Origin: Planctomycetota bacterium
Lineage (GTDB): Bacteria > Planctomycetota > UBA8742 > UBA2392
DNA length: 64,000 nt
Assembly: GCA_027493625.1 (NCBI GenBank)
Contig: JAOSKM010000001.1
Location: 2,380,657-2,444,656, forward strand
Direction: 5' to 3'
The notes beneath the pieces are model-generated. The model was not told the origin of the DNA, did no database searches, and saw nothing but the letters and a program-made list of their open reading frames with translations. Shown one piece after another: positions 46,014-54,847 of the stretch. Every line of letters starts with the position of its first letter. Position 1 is the first letter of the stretch. A program made the translations under genes and the position numbers.

Positions 46014-46723
46014 ATGATGAAACTTGCGCCATTGATACTGCTCTGCTTGCTCTCCAGCGGGTGTGGAATCGTCCCGCAACAGGCCATGGCGGAACGCCAG
46101 CCGGGAGAAAGCGAGTACTGGACCGAACCTCGAGGCCGCACCGACAGAATCCACAACGTAAACTCGGAAACCGTTTTCAACCGCTCCAAGCTCGTCTACC
46201 AAGGCGAGCGCGGCAGCGTATACGCGCCGACCATCTACATCGGCGGCGTTGACGAGTGGTACACCGAGTACACACCTTCGCCCACACCGATCAGTGCGGC
46301 GTTCGTACAACGCCTGTTTCGCGCGGAGAGCAATATCCCTGGCTTGGTAAATTGCGGGCTGACGGACGCGGAGCGAGAGGAGTTCGCGGAGCCAACCGCA
46401 AAAGCGCTCACCGAGTACGGGGCAGCCATCATCTTGCTCAAGACCCAATCCGTGAAGTTCCTCGACCGCACCCCACCAAAGACAGGGTCGAGTTGTTCGT
46501 TTCTGACGACAAGGCGTGGGCTAAGCAGCGACGCTCCATCAATTTCGCAAGCTCGAACTGGGCTGAGACCCTCGACCGGCTTAAAGGAGAGGGCAAGCTG
46601 CTTGGGGTGGGCGTGAACGTCGGCGCGATGTGGGGCTACTTCGTTCAGGCTGTGGATACAACCGGTCCCGTGCAGTACTGCTGGTGGGACCTCAAGGGCA
46701 CTCACCTGCGCGACCTGCCATAG
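46014..46723 (+). pseudogene. Lipoprotein of unknown function, one frameshift
   Basis: It starts with a lipobox signal (KLAPLILLCLLSSGC). The body reads APTIYIGGVDEWYTEYTPSP, GLVNCGLTDAEREEFAEPTA, then shifts frame at the ccccacc run (46471-46477) and continues KDRVELFVSDDKAW, RSINFASSNWAETLDRLKGE and GVGVNVGAMWGYFVQAVDTT to the stop at 46723. One missing C restores the frame. It is the last gene of the export cassette that begins at 44155. RBS GAGGA precedes it. Confidence 0.65.
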
Positions 46724-46771
46724 AAACGGATGGTGCGGGACCCTCGCCACGCTTCAGTAGCGCTTCGGCCT

Positions 46772-46945
46772 TCAGGTCCATCGCTCCAGTTCGCGCCTGG
46801 CGGGACAGCCGTCCTCTTCGCAGAGCGGACAGCCGCGCGTGGGCAGCGAGCAATGCAGTCAACTTGGCGGCGCAACACGCTCACTTGGGCTTGCAAAGCT
46901 TCCCAGCCACTCCACTTCCTCCGACACTGGATATTCGTCGTACAT
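46772..46945 (-). pseudogene. Small Cys-motif protein, frames disturbed
   Basis: A perfect AGGAGG lies before the ATG at 46945. MYDEYPVSEEVEWLG, then in a second frame EALQAQVSVLRRQVDCIAR, then back in the first frame CPLCEEDGCPARRELERWT and a stop, gives a plausible 57-aa protein with a coiled coil and a small zinc-like CxxC motif. Two compensating indels within 174 nt are needed. Confidence 0.4.
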
Positions 46946-47054
46946 GCTCAAACCTCCTGGGCGCCTTCTGAGGCGCTCTCGCTCAAGCTGCAGCGCGAGC
47001 GGCTGAAGAGTCGTCTGGTGCAAGCTATCCTTTTTGTCCGGATAGGAGGCATGC

Positions 47055-47293
47055 ATGTCTGACTTGCCAGAGCCAGAGGATTCAACAACCAACCCGTTCG
47101 AGAGAGGTTGCTTGCGTTTCTGAAGGGTTCAGCACCCTCAGCAGTACAGGTTGGCGCCGACCTTCTGTTGCCCGGAACTGGAACGGTTGCAGCTGCGTTA
47201 TTCAGCGGAGTTGTCCAACTCATCGATGCCATTGGCACACGCCGCGCCCAGCGAGCCGTGGAAGAGACGTTTGACGAAATCAGAGGCGGTTGA
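47055..47293 (+). pseudogene. Small protein with hydrophobic helix, one frameshift
   Basis: AGGAGG precedes the ATG. SDLPEPEDSTTNPFER in the first frame continues in another as LLAFLKGSAPSAVQVGADLL, LPGTGTVAAALFSGVVQLID and RRAQRAVEETFDEIRGG. This acidic start plus hydrophobic Gly/Ala-rich middle is reminiscent of small membrane-active or immunity-type proteins, but no family is assigned. The next gene starts 2 nt after its stop. Confidence 0.45.
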
Positions 47294-47295
47294 CA

Positions 47296-47740
47296 ATGGT
47301 GGAAGCGTCTCAAGTGGACCTACTTTACCTATTCAGCGACGAGTTCCTCCTGGAGCTTCGACGCATGCTTGAGCTCGCAGCCAAGACCGACTCTGATGAG
47401 AAGCTCCGTCGTGCAAAGGACTTTCTGGTCAACAAGTTCCTTGAGCCCCAAAGGACGCCGCGGCACGTGCACTGGACGAGTTTGTGTCGAACTTCGTGGC
47501 GGAGTCCAGCGAACTTGAACTGCGGATGACAATGATCCTCGAAGCACCCAGTCACTGAAGGGAGAACCTTCAAGCGCAGTGCATGATGCGGTCATCGAGC
47601 AACTGACCGCCAGTCTCGGTCTCAGCGACGATTCGACGACCTTGTCGCGGCCACAATTGAGCGCCTTTGCTCTGTGGCATCGCGGCGTCATTGGGCACAT
47701 GGGGTGGAACCCCGCAGTCTACGGGGGACTCCGTCGCTGA
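47296..47740 (+). pseudogene. Hypothetical helical protein with frameshifts
   Basis: VEASQVDLLYLFSDEFLLEL, RRMLELAAKTDSDEKLRRAK and DFLVNKFLEP in one frame are followed in others by KDAAARALDEFVSNFVAESS, ELELRMTMIL and KGEPSSAVHDAVIEQLTASL, ending HRGVIGHMGWNPAVYGGLRR. At least two indels are needed. The protein would be about 145 aa. No family recognised; it is probably co-translated with the small gene before it. Confidence 0.4.
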
Positions 47741-47871
47741 GCGCAAAAAGTAAAGCACAGGCTGTTAGAACCGATGCAATAGCCAGCCAGAACTTCGCGC
47801 CGCGATGGGCGCCACTGCTGTTCCCCTGAGGTGCCTGTGGTAGAAGCCAAGTGTGTCCACGGAGCACAGCT

Positions 47872-48409
47872 ATGCCAACCTTATTTGGAACTGGAAGTCT
47901 CCTTGCGTTGGGTGAAGCCGAAGGCCTGGCGGCGCTTTCTGATCCGCAACGACTGGCTTTGATGTTCTACACCACGCGATCCAGGATGCATGCGGTTGGT
48001 GGGATTCGCACCTGTACGGCTTCTTTGCATATGATCGCGGGGGCGTGGACTGGGACACTCCAGTTCGCCCGATCTCCCACGAAGGAGTGGGTGAGGCCTC
48101 CTCATGGCGCAACGCGCCGGGGTGAAACTTCCTGAGGTGCTGGCCGGAGAGGAAGGGCGACATGTACGTCTGCCGTGTACGACTACGGCGACAACTGGGA
48201 ACACGAGGTGAAGGTGGTTGCCGTGCACCGGAGCTGGACGAGGTGTTCAAACGCCGCCTGTTGGCGCGGCGCCTGCGCGTTTCCTCTGGAAGACTGGTGA
48301 GCATTCTGCGCTTTATGAAGAGCTGGTTGCGTGCTTCAAACGCCTGAGAACAAGCCTGATGAAGATGCGCGATACCGCTGCAGGGAGGCGCGCGAAATGT
48401 GGACCCTAA
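47872..48409 (+). pseudogene. Plasmid pRiA4b ORF-3-like protein, several frameshifts
   Basis: Reading across frames gives FQLEVSLRWVKP, KAWRRFLIRNDWL, HAIQDACGWWDSHLYGFFAY, DRGGVDWDTPVRPISHEGVG and YDYGDNWEHEVKVVAVHREL, the hallmark blocks of the pRiA4b ORF-3 family (tryptophan/aspartate-rich, often on plasmids and islands). The start ATG at 47872 has GGAG at good distance. Its molecular role is unknown. Confidence 0.65.
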
Positions 48410-48656
48410 TATGGCGTCCCGACCGTTTCCGGATATAGAACTGAAAGAAGAGTTTCGACAAGAAGCGCAGTGGTCTACACCCAGTAGACTCCGCCTCGGG
48501 CCGCGAATCTAGATCCAAGCCAGGTATGCTCGTCGTGGTAGAGCCTCGCGCCTTGCCCGCGAACGCGACCGCCTCCTTTATGGTTCGCTTTCAGATACTG
48601 ATCCACGCGCTCGGACGCTGGCCGAGTGGCGCTCGTGACGCCGAGTGGCTCATCGC

Positions 48657-49748
48657 AAATCACGCGCTGCTGATGATGACGAGTGCGCCAGGGCTATCTT
48701 CCTTCGCGCGAAGCGTGGCTTCCAGGTCTGCAAGCAGCTTGGCCGCGTGGGGCTGGTCAGCTCTGGGCTGGCGGCTCTGCGGTACCACTCTGAGCGCTTC
48801 CTGTTCGTCCTTCTCCACGTATTGGCCGACTTCCCGTAACAGCGTCAGAGCGTAACCTGCCCGTCGGAATCGCCGCCTTCCGCCGACAGGCGCGTCCAGC
48901 GCAGGCATTCGACCTCGTCTTTGGGAACACCTTGGCTCTGTCTGACAGCGTACCGCCATGTTCATTTGGGCGCGGCCGTGACCCTTGTTCGGCCGCCATG
49001 CGAATCCACCTTGGCGGCTTCAACTTCGTCGTGTTCGACTCTCGCCAACCGACAACAGGTTGCCGAGGTTGAACTGCGCCCAGGCATGCTTCTGCAGAAC
49101 AGCCTTGCGGAACCACTTGATGGCTGTGCGGTCGTTGCGCGGCACACCGCGCCCTTCGTGGTAGCAGGTGCCGAGGCTGAACTGCGCCTTCCGGCCCGCC
49201 GTGGCTTGCCGCCTTGCGGAACCATCTGACAGCCTCTTTCTCATTCCGCTTTACCCAAGCCCGCCCCGGTATGCGTGCCCGATGTCCTTCTGGCGTCGGG
49301 ATGGCGGCTTCCGCCGCCTTGAGGTTCCAGAAAAAGCTTCCTCGTGGAAGCCTCAACCCAACGCCGTGGGCATAGAGCGCGCCAAGGTAGTGGGCGGAGT
49401 CGGCGTGGCCCAGATCCGCGGCCTTGCGAAGCCAGCGGATGGCCTCGGAGTTGTCGCTCAGTACGCCCCGGCCCTTCTGATAGCAGGCGGCGACGGCGAA
49501 CATGGCGTCAAGGAGCCCCCTGTTCGGCGGCCTTCATGCACCACTGAAGGATTCTCTTTCGTCCTTCTCCTGGCCCCAGCCGTAGCGCAGGTTGAGCCCG
49601 TAGGTCAGTTGCGCGTCGGCGTCACCGGCCTCGGCTCTGGCCTTCATGGCGCGGTGTCATCTGCATCAGCCGCATCTGTGAGATGCCTCGACCTCAAGTT
49701 GCCGCGCAGCGCCTTGCGGAACTTCTGGAACAGTTCGTCCGGGTCCAT
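48657..49748 (-). pseudogene. Sel1-repeat protein, several frameshifts
   Basis: Sel1/TPR-like repeats are readable across frames: KARAEAGDADAQLTYGLNLR, LLDAMFAVAACYQKGRGVLS, NSEAIRWLRKAADLGHADSA, HYLGALYAHGVGL, NEKEAVRWFRKAASHG, AQFSLGTCYHEGRGVPRNDR, TAIKWFRKAVLQKHAWAQFN and YALTLLREVGQYVEKDEQEA. The N-terminus begins DPDELFQKFRKALRGNLRSR at the ATG 49748. Such proteins act as adaptors in signalling; here no partner is evident. Confidence 0.7.
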
Positions 49749-50067
49749 GAGCGGAGATTCTACGGATTACCGAACGGCGTTCGACACGGTTTTCCTCGCC
49801 ACGTTCCATCCGCCGAGCTTCCGTGATGCGGTTTATAAGGAAGAAGTGGGGTCATTGTTCCAGAACTTCGGTTCACGTCGGTTTCGCGCATTCCTTCATT
49901 GGATGGCACCAACACGACTGAACCAAACTGGCGTCGTTCGTTCGGCGTCTTCATTGGCTCGTCGGTGACTGACGAGGGGCCGGCTTTGCTGTAAGTTGGT
50001 AGTTCGTTTTCTGAATCCATTCATTTTCGACTGTTGACGCGTTCGCTGTAGAGCGCGTCGTTCCCTG

Positions 50068-50096
50068 GCCCGCCTTTGGCGGGCTGTTTCGTTTTG
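50068..50096 (+). terminator. Intrinsic terminator or attenuator-like hairpin
   Basis: gcccgcc pairs with ggcgggc across a ttt loop and is followed by tgtttcgtttt. It lies just upstream of the small zinc-type gene at 50109, whose RBS (gggaggt) comes immediately after. The preceding stretch 49750-50067 holds no gene I can support. Confidence 0.6.
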
Positions 50097-50108
50097 GGAG
50101 GTATTGCC

Positions 50109-50290
50109 ATGGAAGACGACACTGTGGTGCTTGTGGACTTGTCCGAGCTTGATGTTGAGCCGGATGTTTGTCCGAACTGCGGGCGTGAGTGTTCGATCTC
50201 GTCGAAGCACTTCCGCTCCTGCGATGAGGTGCGGGTTTGCGGACCTTGGGTGAACCGCATCGTGCGAACGGGCTCGCTTGCGCTTCGCTG
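50109..50290 (+). CDS. Small zinc-finger-like protein (3' end uncertain)
   Basis: A good RBS (GGGAGGT) precedes the ATG. EDDTVVLVDLSELDVEPDVC, then CPNCGRECSISSKHFRSCDE and VRVCG give CxxC plus two further Cys, as in small treble-clef or zinc-ribbon proteins common in phage and plasmid regions. After about residue 45 the frame becomes unlike protein, so the true end is not clear. Confidence 0.45.
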
Positions 50291-50333
50291 CGCTGCCTTT
50301 TTTTCTCTTCAAACCCTTTTTCGGAGAATCGTC

Positions 50334-51311
50334 ATGATGACTGTGACCGCGCAGGGATGGCCTGCGCAGCGCCCGGCATTTGCCTTGGGCGACATTGGCG
50401 AGCCCTGCTTCAGCGCCGCGCCGCCGATTACACCGATGAGGTGGTGGATGTGCGCGATTTGCGCATGGACCAGGAAGACGGCAGCCTCGCCGTTAGCTCG
50501 GCTCGCTACCCCTTGCAGGCGCATGCATTGACCCAGCTCGGCTCGAAACTGGGCATCCCCGCCGGCTGCCTGCAGCGTTGCATCCCGAGCTTCGCGCCCA
50601 GAACGTCAACCGGCTGGCTCGAGCAAGAAGGCGGCGACGTGTTCCTCCGCTTCGACCGCTTGGAAGTGCGCGCCATATTCTCCACACCCGCTACCGCCCC
50701 TGGACAACCACGAAGTGGTCAACGCTATGCTCGGCGTCCTACCCGAGAACTCGCGCCTGCGCTTTGAGCTCATGGCCACGCGCATGGAAGTGCAGCTCCA
50801 TCGGCAACCAGGGCGACGGCAGCCTCCGCGACGGCCTCCATCTCACCACACAGCGAAGTAGGCGCGGCCAGCGTCAGCCTCTCAGCCTGATCACCGGCAT
50901 CTGCCTGAACGGGCTGATCATGGGCCACGGCAGCTACACCCTGGAGCAAGCGCCACATCGGACAACAGACCTGCAACACGCCTTCAACGAGTTAAAGTGC
51001 CTCTTACCTGATCGAAGCCAGCGCCGAAGCGAGAACCTCCTTCACGGGCACCACCGGCGTCGTGGTCAAAGACCACGAGAAAGCCTTCGAACGCATCGTG
51101 GAACGCTACCAGGCTCACCGGACAGCAGCTACCACGCCATCACCCAGGCCTACGAGGAAGAGCCGGGCGTGAGCCTCTACCACATCATCAACGCCGTCAC
51201 CCGCGCCGGCAACCACCTGAACTGGCCCTCGAACCCCGCAGGCAGTTGCAGGAAGTCGGCGGCAGGATGCTCACACTCACCGCAGGCGAAGGCAGGCGCT
51301 GGCTCGATTGA
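50334..51311 (+). pseudogene. DUF932 / phage-plasmid-like protein, several frameshifts
   Basis: Across frames: DYTDEVVDVRDLRMDQEDGS, AHALTQLGSKLGIPAGCLQR, VFLRFDRLEVRAIFSTRYRP, LDNHEVVNAMLGVLPENSRL, FELMATRMEVQ, VSLSLITGICLNGLIMGHGS, VVVKDHEKAFERIVERY and AVTRAGNHLNWPSNP. These are the landmarks of DUF932, a family frequent on plasmids, phages and ICEs, of unknown biochemical role. Length about 320 aa after repair. Confidence 0.7.
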
Positions 51312-51441
51312 TGTAAGTTACACGTCCACAAATCATTGCGGGTGCATATAAACCCATGCCGCCCTCGCGCGGCAACTTTCATTTAAGGAGCAATCCTACG
51401 GGAGCGGATTTTCTGTTCGCCCCACTTCATCGCGCCCGTCG

Positions 51442-51837
51442 ATGCGCGTTGAAGATCTGCAACTCGACTTCGACGCCGCCCACGCCTTCATCGACGCCAA
51501 CGACTGGAGCGACCGCGACTTGCTTGACCTGCTCGACCACCACGCCAAAAGCGCCGAGCAGGCCAACGAGCTCGTGCGCGCCAAACTTCACGAGGCCTGG
51601 ACGCCTGCGCGGCTTCCCATCCATCGCACCGCGACGGGGCTGGCTGTACCGCGAGTGGTGAGACCATCTTCCTCACGGGCGGCACGAGGCTGGGGCGACA
51701 CACCCACGGAGCTCTACCGTGTGTTCGACCTGCTCGGCCTCACTGACCTGGATGAATTGCTGTTGCGCAAACACGGCGGCGTCGAGCGCTCGGCCGGCAC
51801 AAACGGCATCACCATCGTCATTCCACCCCGCAAGTGA
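51442..51837 (+). CDS. Hypothetical protein (frame disturbed in the middle)
   Basis: The frame is open for 131 aa. The first 55 (RVEDLQLDFDAAHAFIDAND, WSDRDLLDLLDHHAKSAEQA) and last 45 residues (DTPTELYRVFDLLGLTDLDE, LLLRKHGGVERSAG, ITIVIPP) look protein-like. The middle reads better in another frame (APRRGWLYREW, then TIFLTGGTRLG), so two compensating indels are likely. No family recognised. Confidence 0.45.
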   Translation: MRVEDLQLDFDAAHAFIDANDWSDRDLLDLLDHHAKSAEQANELVRAKLHEAWTPARLPIHRTATGLAVPRVVRPSSSRAARGWGDTPTELYRVFDLLGLTDLDELLLRKHGGVERSAGTNGITIVIPPRK

Positions 51838-51845
51838 GGAGAACC

Positions 51846-52060
51846 ATGCAGCACACGCAGCTCAACGTGCGGCAGAAACGGCGCTACATCGAGGAAGGCG
51901 GCATCAGGTACCCTACTGCGGCGGCCTGCTGCTCGACCCCGGCAACCTGGAGGTTGACAGCGCCCACGCCTGGTGCCACGTGACCTGCCTCGACTGCCGG
52001 GAAGAGTGGTTTGACCACTACACACTGACCGCCATCGGCGAGAAAGGAGGAAAGCCATGA
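51846..52060 (+). pseudogene. Zinc-ribbon protein, one frameshift
   Basis: It starts QHTQLNVRQKRRYIEEGGI and, after a shift near 51905, continues CPYCGGLLLDPGNLEVDSAH, AWCHVTCLDCREEWFDHYTL. Two CxxC pairs make a rubredoxin-like zinc ribbon. RBS GAGGAGA precedes. The stop overlaps the next ATG (atga). Confidence 0.55.
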
Positions 52061-52323
52061 CAGGCCACTGGGGCTGCCCCGCCTGCGGCTCAGGCAAATT
52101 CAGCGCTTGGCAGGGCTACACGGAATGGGGCAGCGAAAAGCTGTACTGCCATTACACCGGCGACATCGAGGACGACGAAGATTACGAAACAGATGACTAC
52201 GGCGACAGGCACTCCAGTGACAGCGAAAGCGGCGACATGGAGGACACACGCGAGTGCATGGAATGCGGGTACGAATACAAACAACCGGAGTTCTACCCTG
52301 ATGAGCCCGAGTCAGACCCTTGA
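52057..52323 (+). CDS. Acidic zinc-ribbon protein
   Basis: An 88-aa protein with CPACGSGKFSAWQGYTEWGS at the N-terminus, a very acidic Asp/Glu middle (DIEDDEDYETDDYGDRHSSD), and ECMECGYEYKQPEFYP at the C-terminus. Two CxxC pairs would bind one zinc. The reading frame is intact, and AGGAGG precedes the ATG. Typical of small island or phage proteins of unknown role. Confidence 0.6.
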   Translation: MTGHWGCPACGSGKFSAWQGYTEWGSEKLYCHYTGDIEDDEDYETDDYGDRHSSDSESGDMEDTRECMECGYEYKQPEFYPDEPESDP

Positions 52324-52703
52324 GGACTACCCGGATGACGATCTCATCCAACAGCTTGAGCCCATCCTCAAAACCCAGGCACCCCGCGCGGCAAAGTACC
52401 GGCGCAACGCAAGCCCTGGGCGACGCTCATCAACGTAATGCCGCGAGAACAGACCAAGGGCGTGCACCGCGCAACAAACGCAAGCTCAAGCTCTGCCCGC
52501 AATGCGGCCTCGACATGAGCGAAAGCACCATCCGAAATGTCGAAGCCAACGTGCTCGTGCAAGGCGAGCCTGTGCGGCTTTACGACCAGGGGGTGCAGGT
52601 GGTCATCGTCCTGCCCCCCGTGCCGCCAGTGCCACCCGCAAACCTGAAACCCACACCACCTCAACGAAAGGAGGACCCACGTTGCTCTACCCGCAACACC
52701 TGA
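52301..52703 (+). pseudogene. One or two small proteins with a CxxC motif, frames unclear
   Basis: A 45-codon frame (SPSQTLEDYPDDDLIQQLEP) begins at 52301 inside the end of the previous gene and ends at 52438, where taatg opens the next. PREQTKG, then in another frame RNKRKLKLCPQCGLDMSEST, EANVLVQGEPVRLYDQGVQV, ends near 52703. The CPQCG motif suggests another small zinc protein. Confidence 0.35.
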
Positions 52704-53343
52704 AATGCTTCGCGGGGGCGACGATGGATGCGCGATACGCGCTCACTCCATCGCCCTCACGGACAAGGGGAGCCATCAGCAGCGACGGCCACATCCTGCT
52801 TTACATTCCTTACCCGGACCTCGCCCCCCCAACGGCGCTCCCCTTATCGAGGGCGTGGATGCTGCCTGCCCGCCGCCCGTTGAGCCGTTCCTGCTCGACC
52901 CGATGAGGCGGCCGACGCGGCCAAACTGCTAGACTACAAGCTCAAGGACTGGCAGCGCAGCGAGTGGACGAGCGCCATCCAGGCCGAGATTCGTGGCGAC
53001 GAGCTGATTCTCGTGAGCACGGACCGGCAAAGCGCGCGCAGGGTCACGCTTCAACGCAAGCCCGGCCAGTTCCCTGACGGGCACCGCGTGATTCCCGACT
53101 ACACAGAGGCCCGCGCGTTCACCGTCGAAGTCAACCTGTTGCTGCGCGTGGCCAAGCAGCTCCAGGCAGCCACGATGCACGAGTACGCCACTCTGCGCAT
53201 ACTGACCAGGAAACCGCCATCGGCTTCAGCACACCCGAAGGAGTTGCCCTGTTCAGATGCCCTACGGCGACGAAGAAAGCCATTGCAAGGACGCCTTCGC
53301 CAGACTCCGCGAAGCTCACGCGCCGCAGTTGCTGACGCCCTGA
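52682..53343 (+). pseudogene. Sliding-clamp (DnaN)-like protein, several frameshifts
   Basis: AGGAGG precedes a TTG start. Across frames: LKCFAGATMD, IALTDKGAISSDGHILLYIP, YPDLAPPNGAPLIEGVDAAC, ELILVSTDRQSARRVTLQRK, GQFPDGHRVIPDYTEARAFT and VEVNLLLRVAKQLQAATMHE. The TDG/SDG strand and FPDxxRVIP-type motif are those of beta-clamp domains. Clamp-like paralogues occur on some plasmids and phages; the protein is shorter (about 220 aa) than a chromosomal clamp (about 370), so it may be a two-domain or derived form. Confidence 0.5.
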
Positions 53344-53456
53344 AATCGGGCCTCGCTAAAGGGGGACGCGGACAAAGACAGCACCGGGACAGACTGATTC
53401 ACATTTACGGCCCGATGGTGTGGGCCTTCTCTTACTTTTTCTTCAGGAGACAAGAC

Positions 53457-54542
53457 ATGAATGCAGCGACGAAGAAGGAAGCTAAGTGGCTAAGACTGCC
53501 GGAGGGCAAGGAAGCGCTGATGCACCGGGGAACCAACGGCGCGGTCCGGCAACGGCAAGCACGACGAGAAAGCGCCGGTCCTCGACGTGACCAAGGGCGT
53601 GCCCTGCCCCCTACCAGGACAGCGAGACGGTGGAGCTGCCCTCGACCTGCTCATCCCCGACCCGAACCAGCCGCGCCGCGACTGGATCGAAAGCGCCGAC
53701 GACGAGGATAAGACCGAGCTGGAACGCCTCGCCATGACCGTGCGCACGCACGGCATCCTCGAAGACATCACCGTCCGCCCCAACGGCGACGGCAGGTACA
53801 AGATCGCCTTCGGCGAACGCGCTGGCGCGCGGGCAAGATCGCCGCATCCAGAACGCCAAGTGCAGGTCCGCACAGAAGCTGACCGACGACGACGTGTTCG
53901 AAATGCAGATCATCGAGAATCTGCACCGCAAAGGCCTCTCGGCCGTCGATGAAGCCCACGCGTACAAGAACCCGATGGAGCGCAAGTGGAAACAGTGCCA
54001 AAACAGCTCGTCGCTGTTGGGCATCAGCAGCGCGAGCCTCACTCTATAAACTCGGCCTTCAGGCCTCACCCCGGAGCTGCAGAAGGCCGTGCATTAGGGG
54101 CGAGCTGCGCCCCACGGACGCGCGCTTTGTCAGCCAGGAAGTGAACCGCATCGAGGCCCAACAAGGAGGAGCACAAGCAGGAGGCCATGAATCGTACTGC
54201 CGGGCGCGTCAAGGAGCACAAGAAGGAAGGCGTAAAACTCACGGCCAAGGACGTCCAGGTGATCGCCAAGCAGGAGGTGGCGCTGTCGAGGAGAAGTGCG
54301 TCCGCCTAAGTTACCAGGCCGCGAAGTCGAGCGGCAAGGTGCAGGCCGCCCAGGTGGAGCCTCCTAAGTTCTGTAGCTTCCAGGAACCCCAGCCCGGCGG
54401 GAAAAGAAGCAGCGCGCGGAGTCTCGGTCGTGGTCGAGCGCACACGCAAGGCCTCAAGAAGTACGAGGCGCTCCGCCGAAGACGCCCTGGAAGCTGCTCA
54501 CGCTTCGCCCAGGTGCTGGCCGAGCGACGACAAGGCGGATGA
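53457..54542 (+). pseudogene. ParB/RepB-like nuclease-domain protein, several frameshifts
   Basis: After AGGAGA and an ATG (NAATKKEAKWLRLPEGKEAL), the ParB-N core is readable: LDLLIPDPNQPRRDWIESAD, ELERLAMTVRTHGILEDITV, RPNGDGRYKIAFGER, LTDDDVFEMQIIENLHRKGL, SAVDEAHAYKN. IIENLHRKGLSAVDEA corresponds to the ParB NxxRxxLSPxEEA motif. The C-terminal half is basic and helical. It could serve partitioning or transcription control of the element. Confidence 0.65.
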
Positions 54543-54709
54543 GTGTGCCCTACGCCGCCGGCAAGACCCTCAGCAAGGTCTACGGAGCAGAAACAATGTC
54601 TAGAAGCGCGTTCTCGCGCTCACCAAGTAGTCCGCGCACGGGAGCAGCCGTCGTCGGACTGCATCAGACATCCGCGGCATCCCGGGCAAGGAGAGCACTC
54701 CAGTAAAGC

Positions 54710-54738
54710 AAGAAGGGACCGAAAGGACCCTTCTTTGC
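54710..54738 (+). terminator. Hairpin terminator after the ParB-like region
   Basis: aagaaggg pairs with cccttctt across a 10-nt loop (54710-54735). It lies after the ParB-like gene and before the NACHT-like gene. The stretch 54543-54847 otherwise has only short frames that I cannot support as genes. Confidence 0.5.
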
Positions 54739-54847
54739 CACGATTTGTTTCTATATGGGAAAAGAACAATGCACGCTGGTTAGTCACGGACGCAGACCTG
54801 ATCAAGTGGCACCGCGTTGCTCAAGCAAGGGCATAGGGAAACCGTAC

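Noticed and set aside
47881..48304. Minus-strand frames over the pRiA4b-like gene
   Set aside because: They are shadows; conserved Trp/Asp blocks are on the plus strand.
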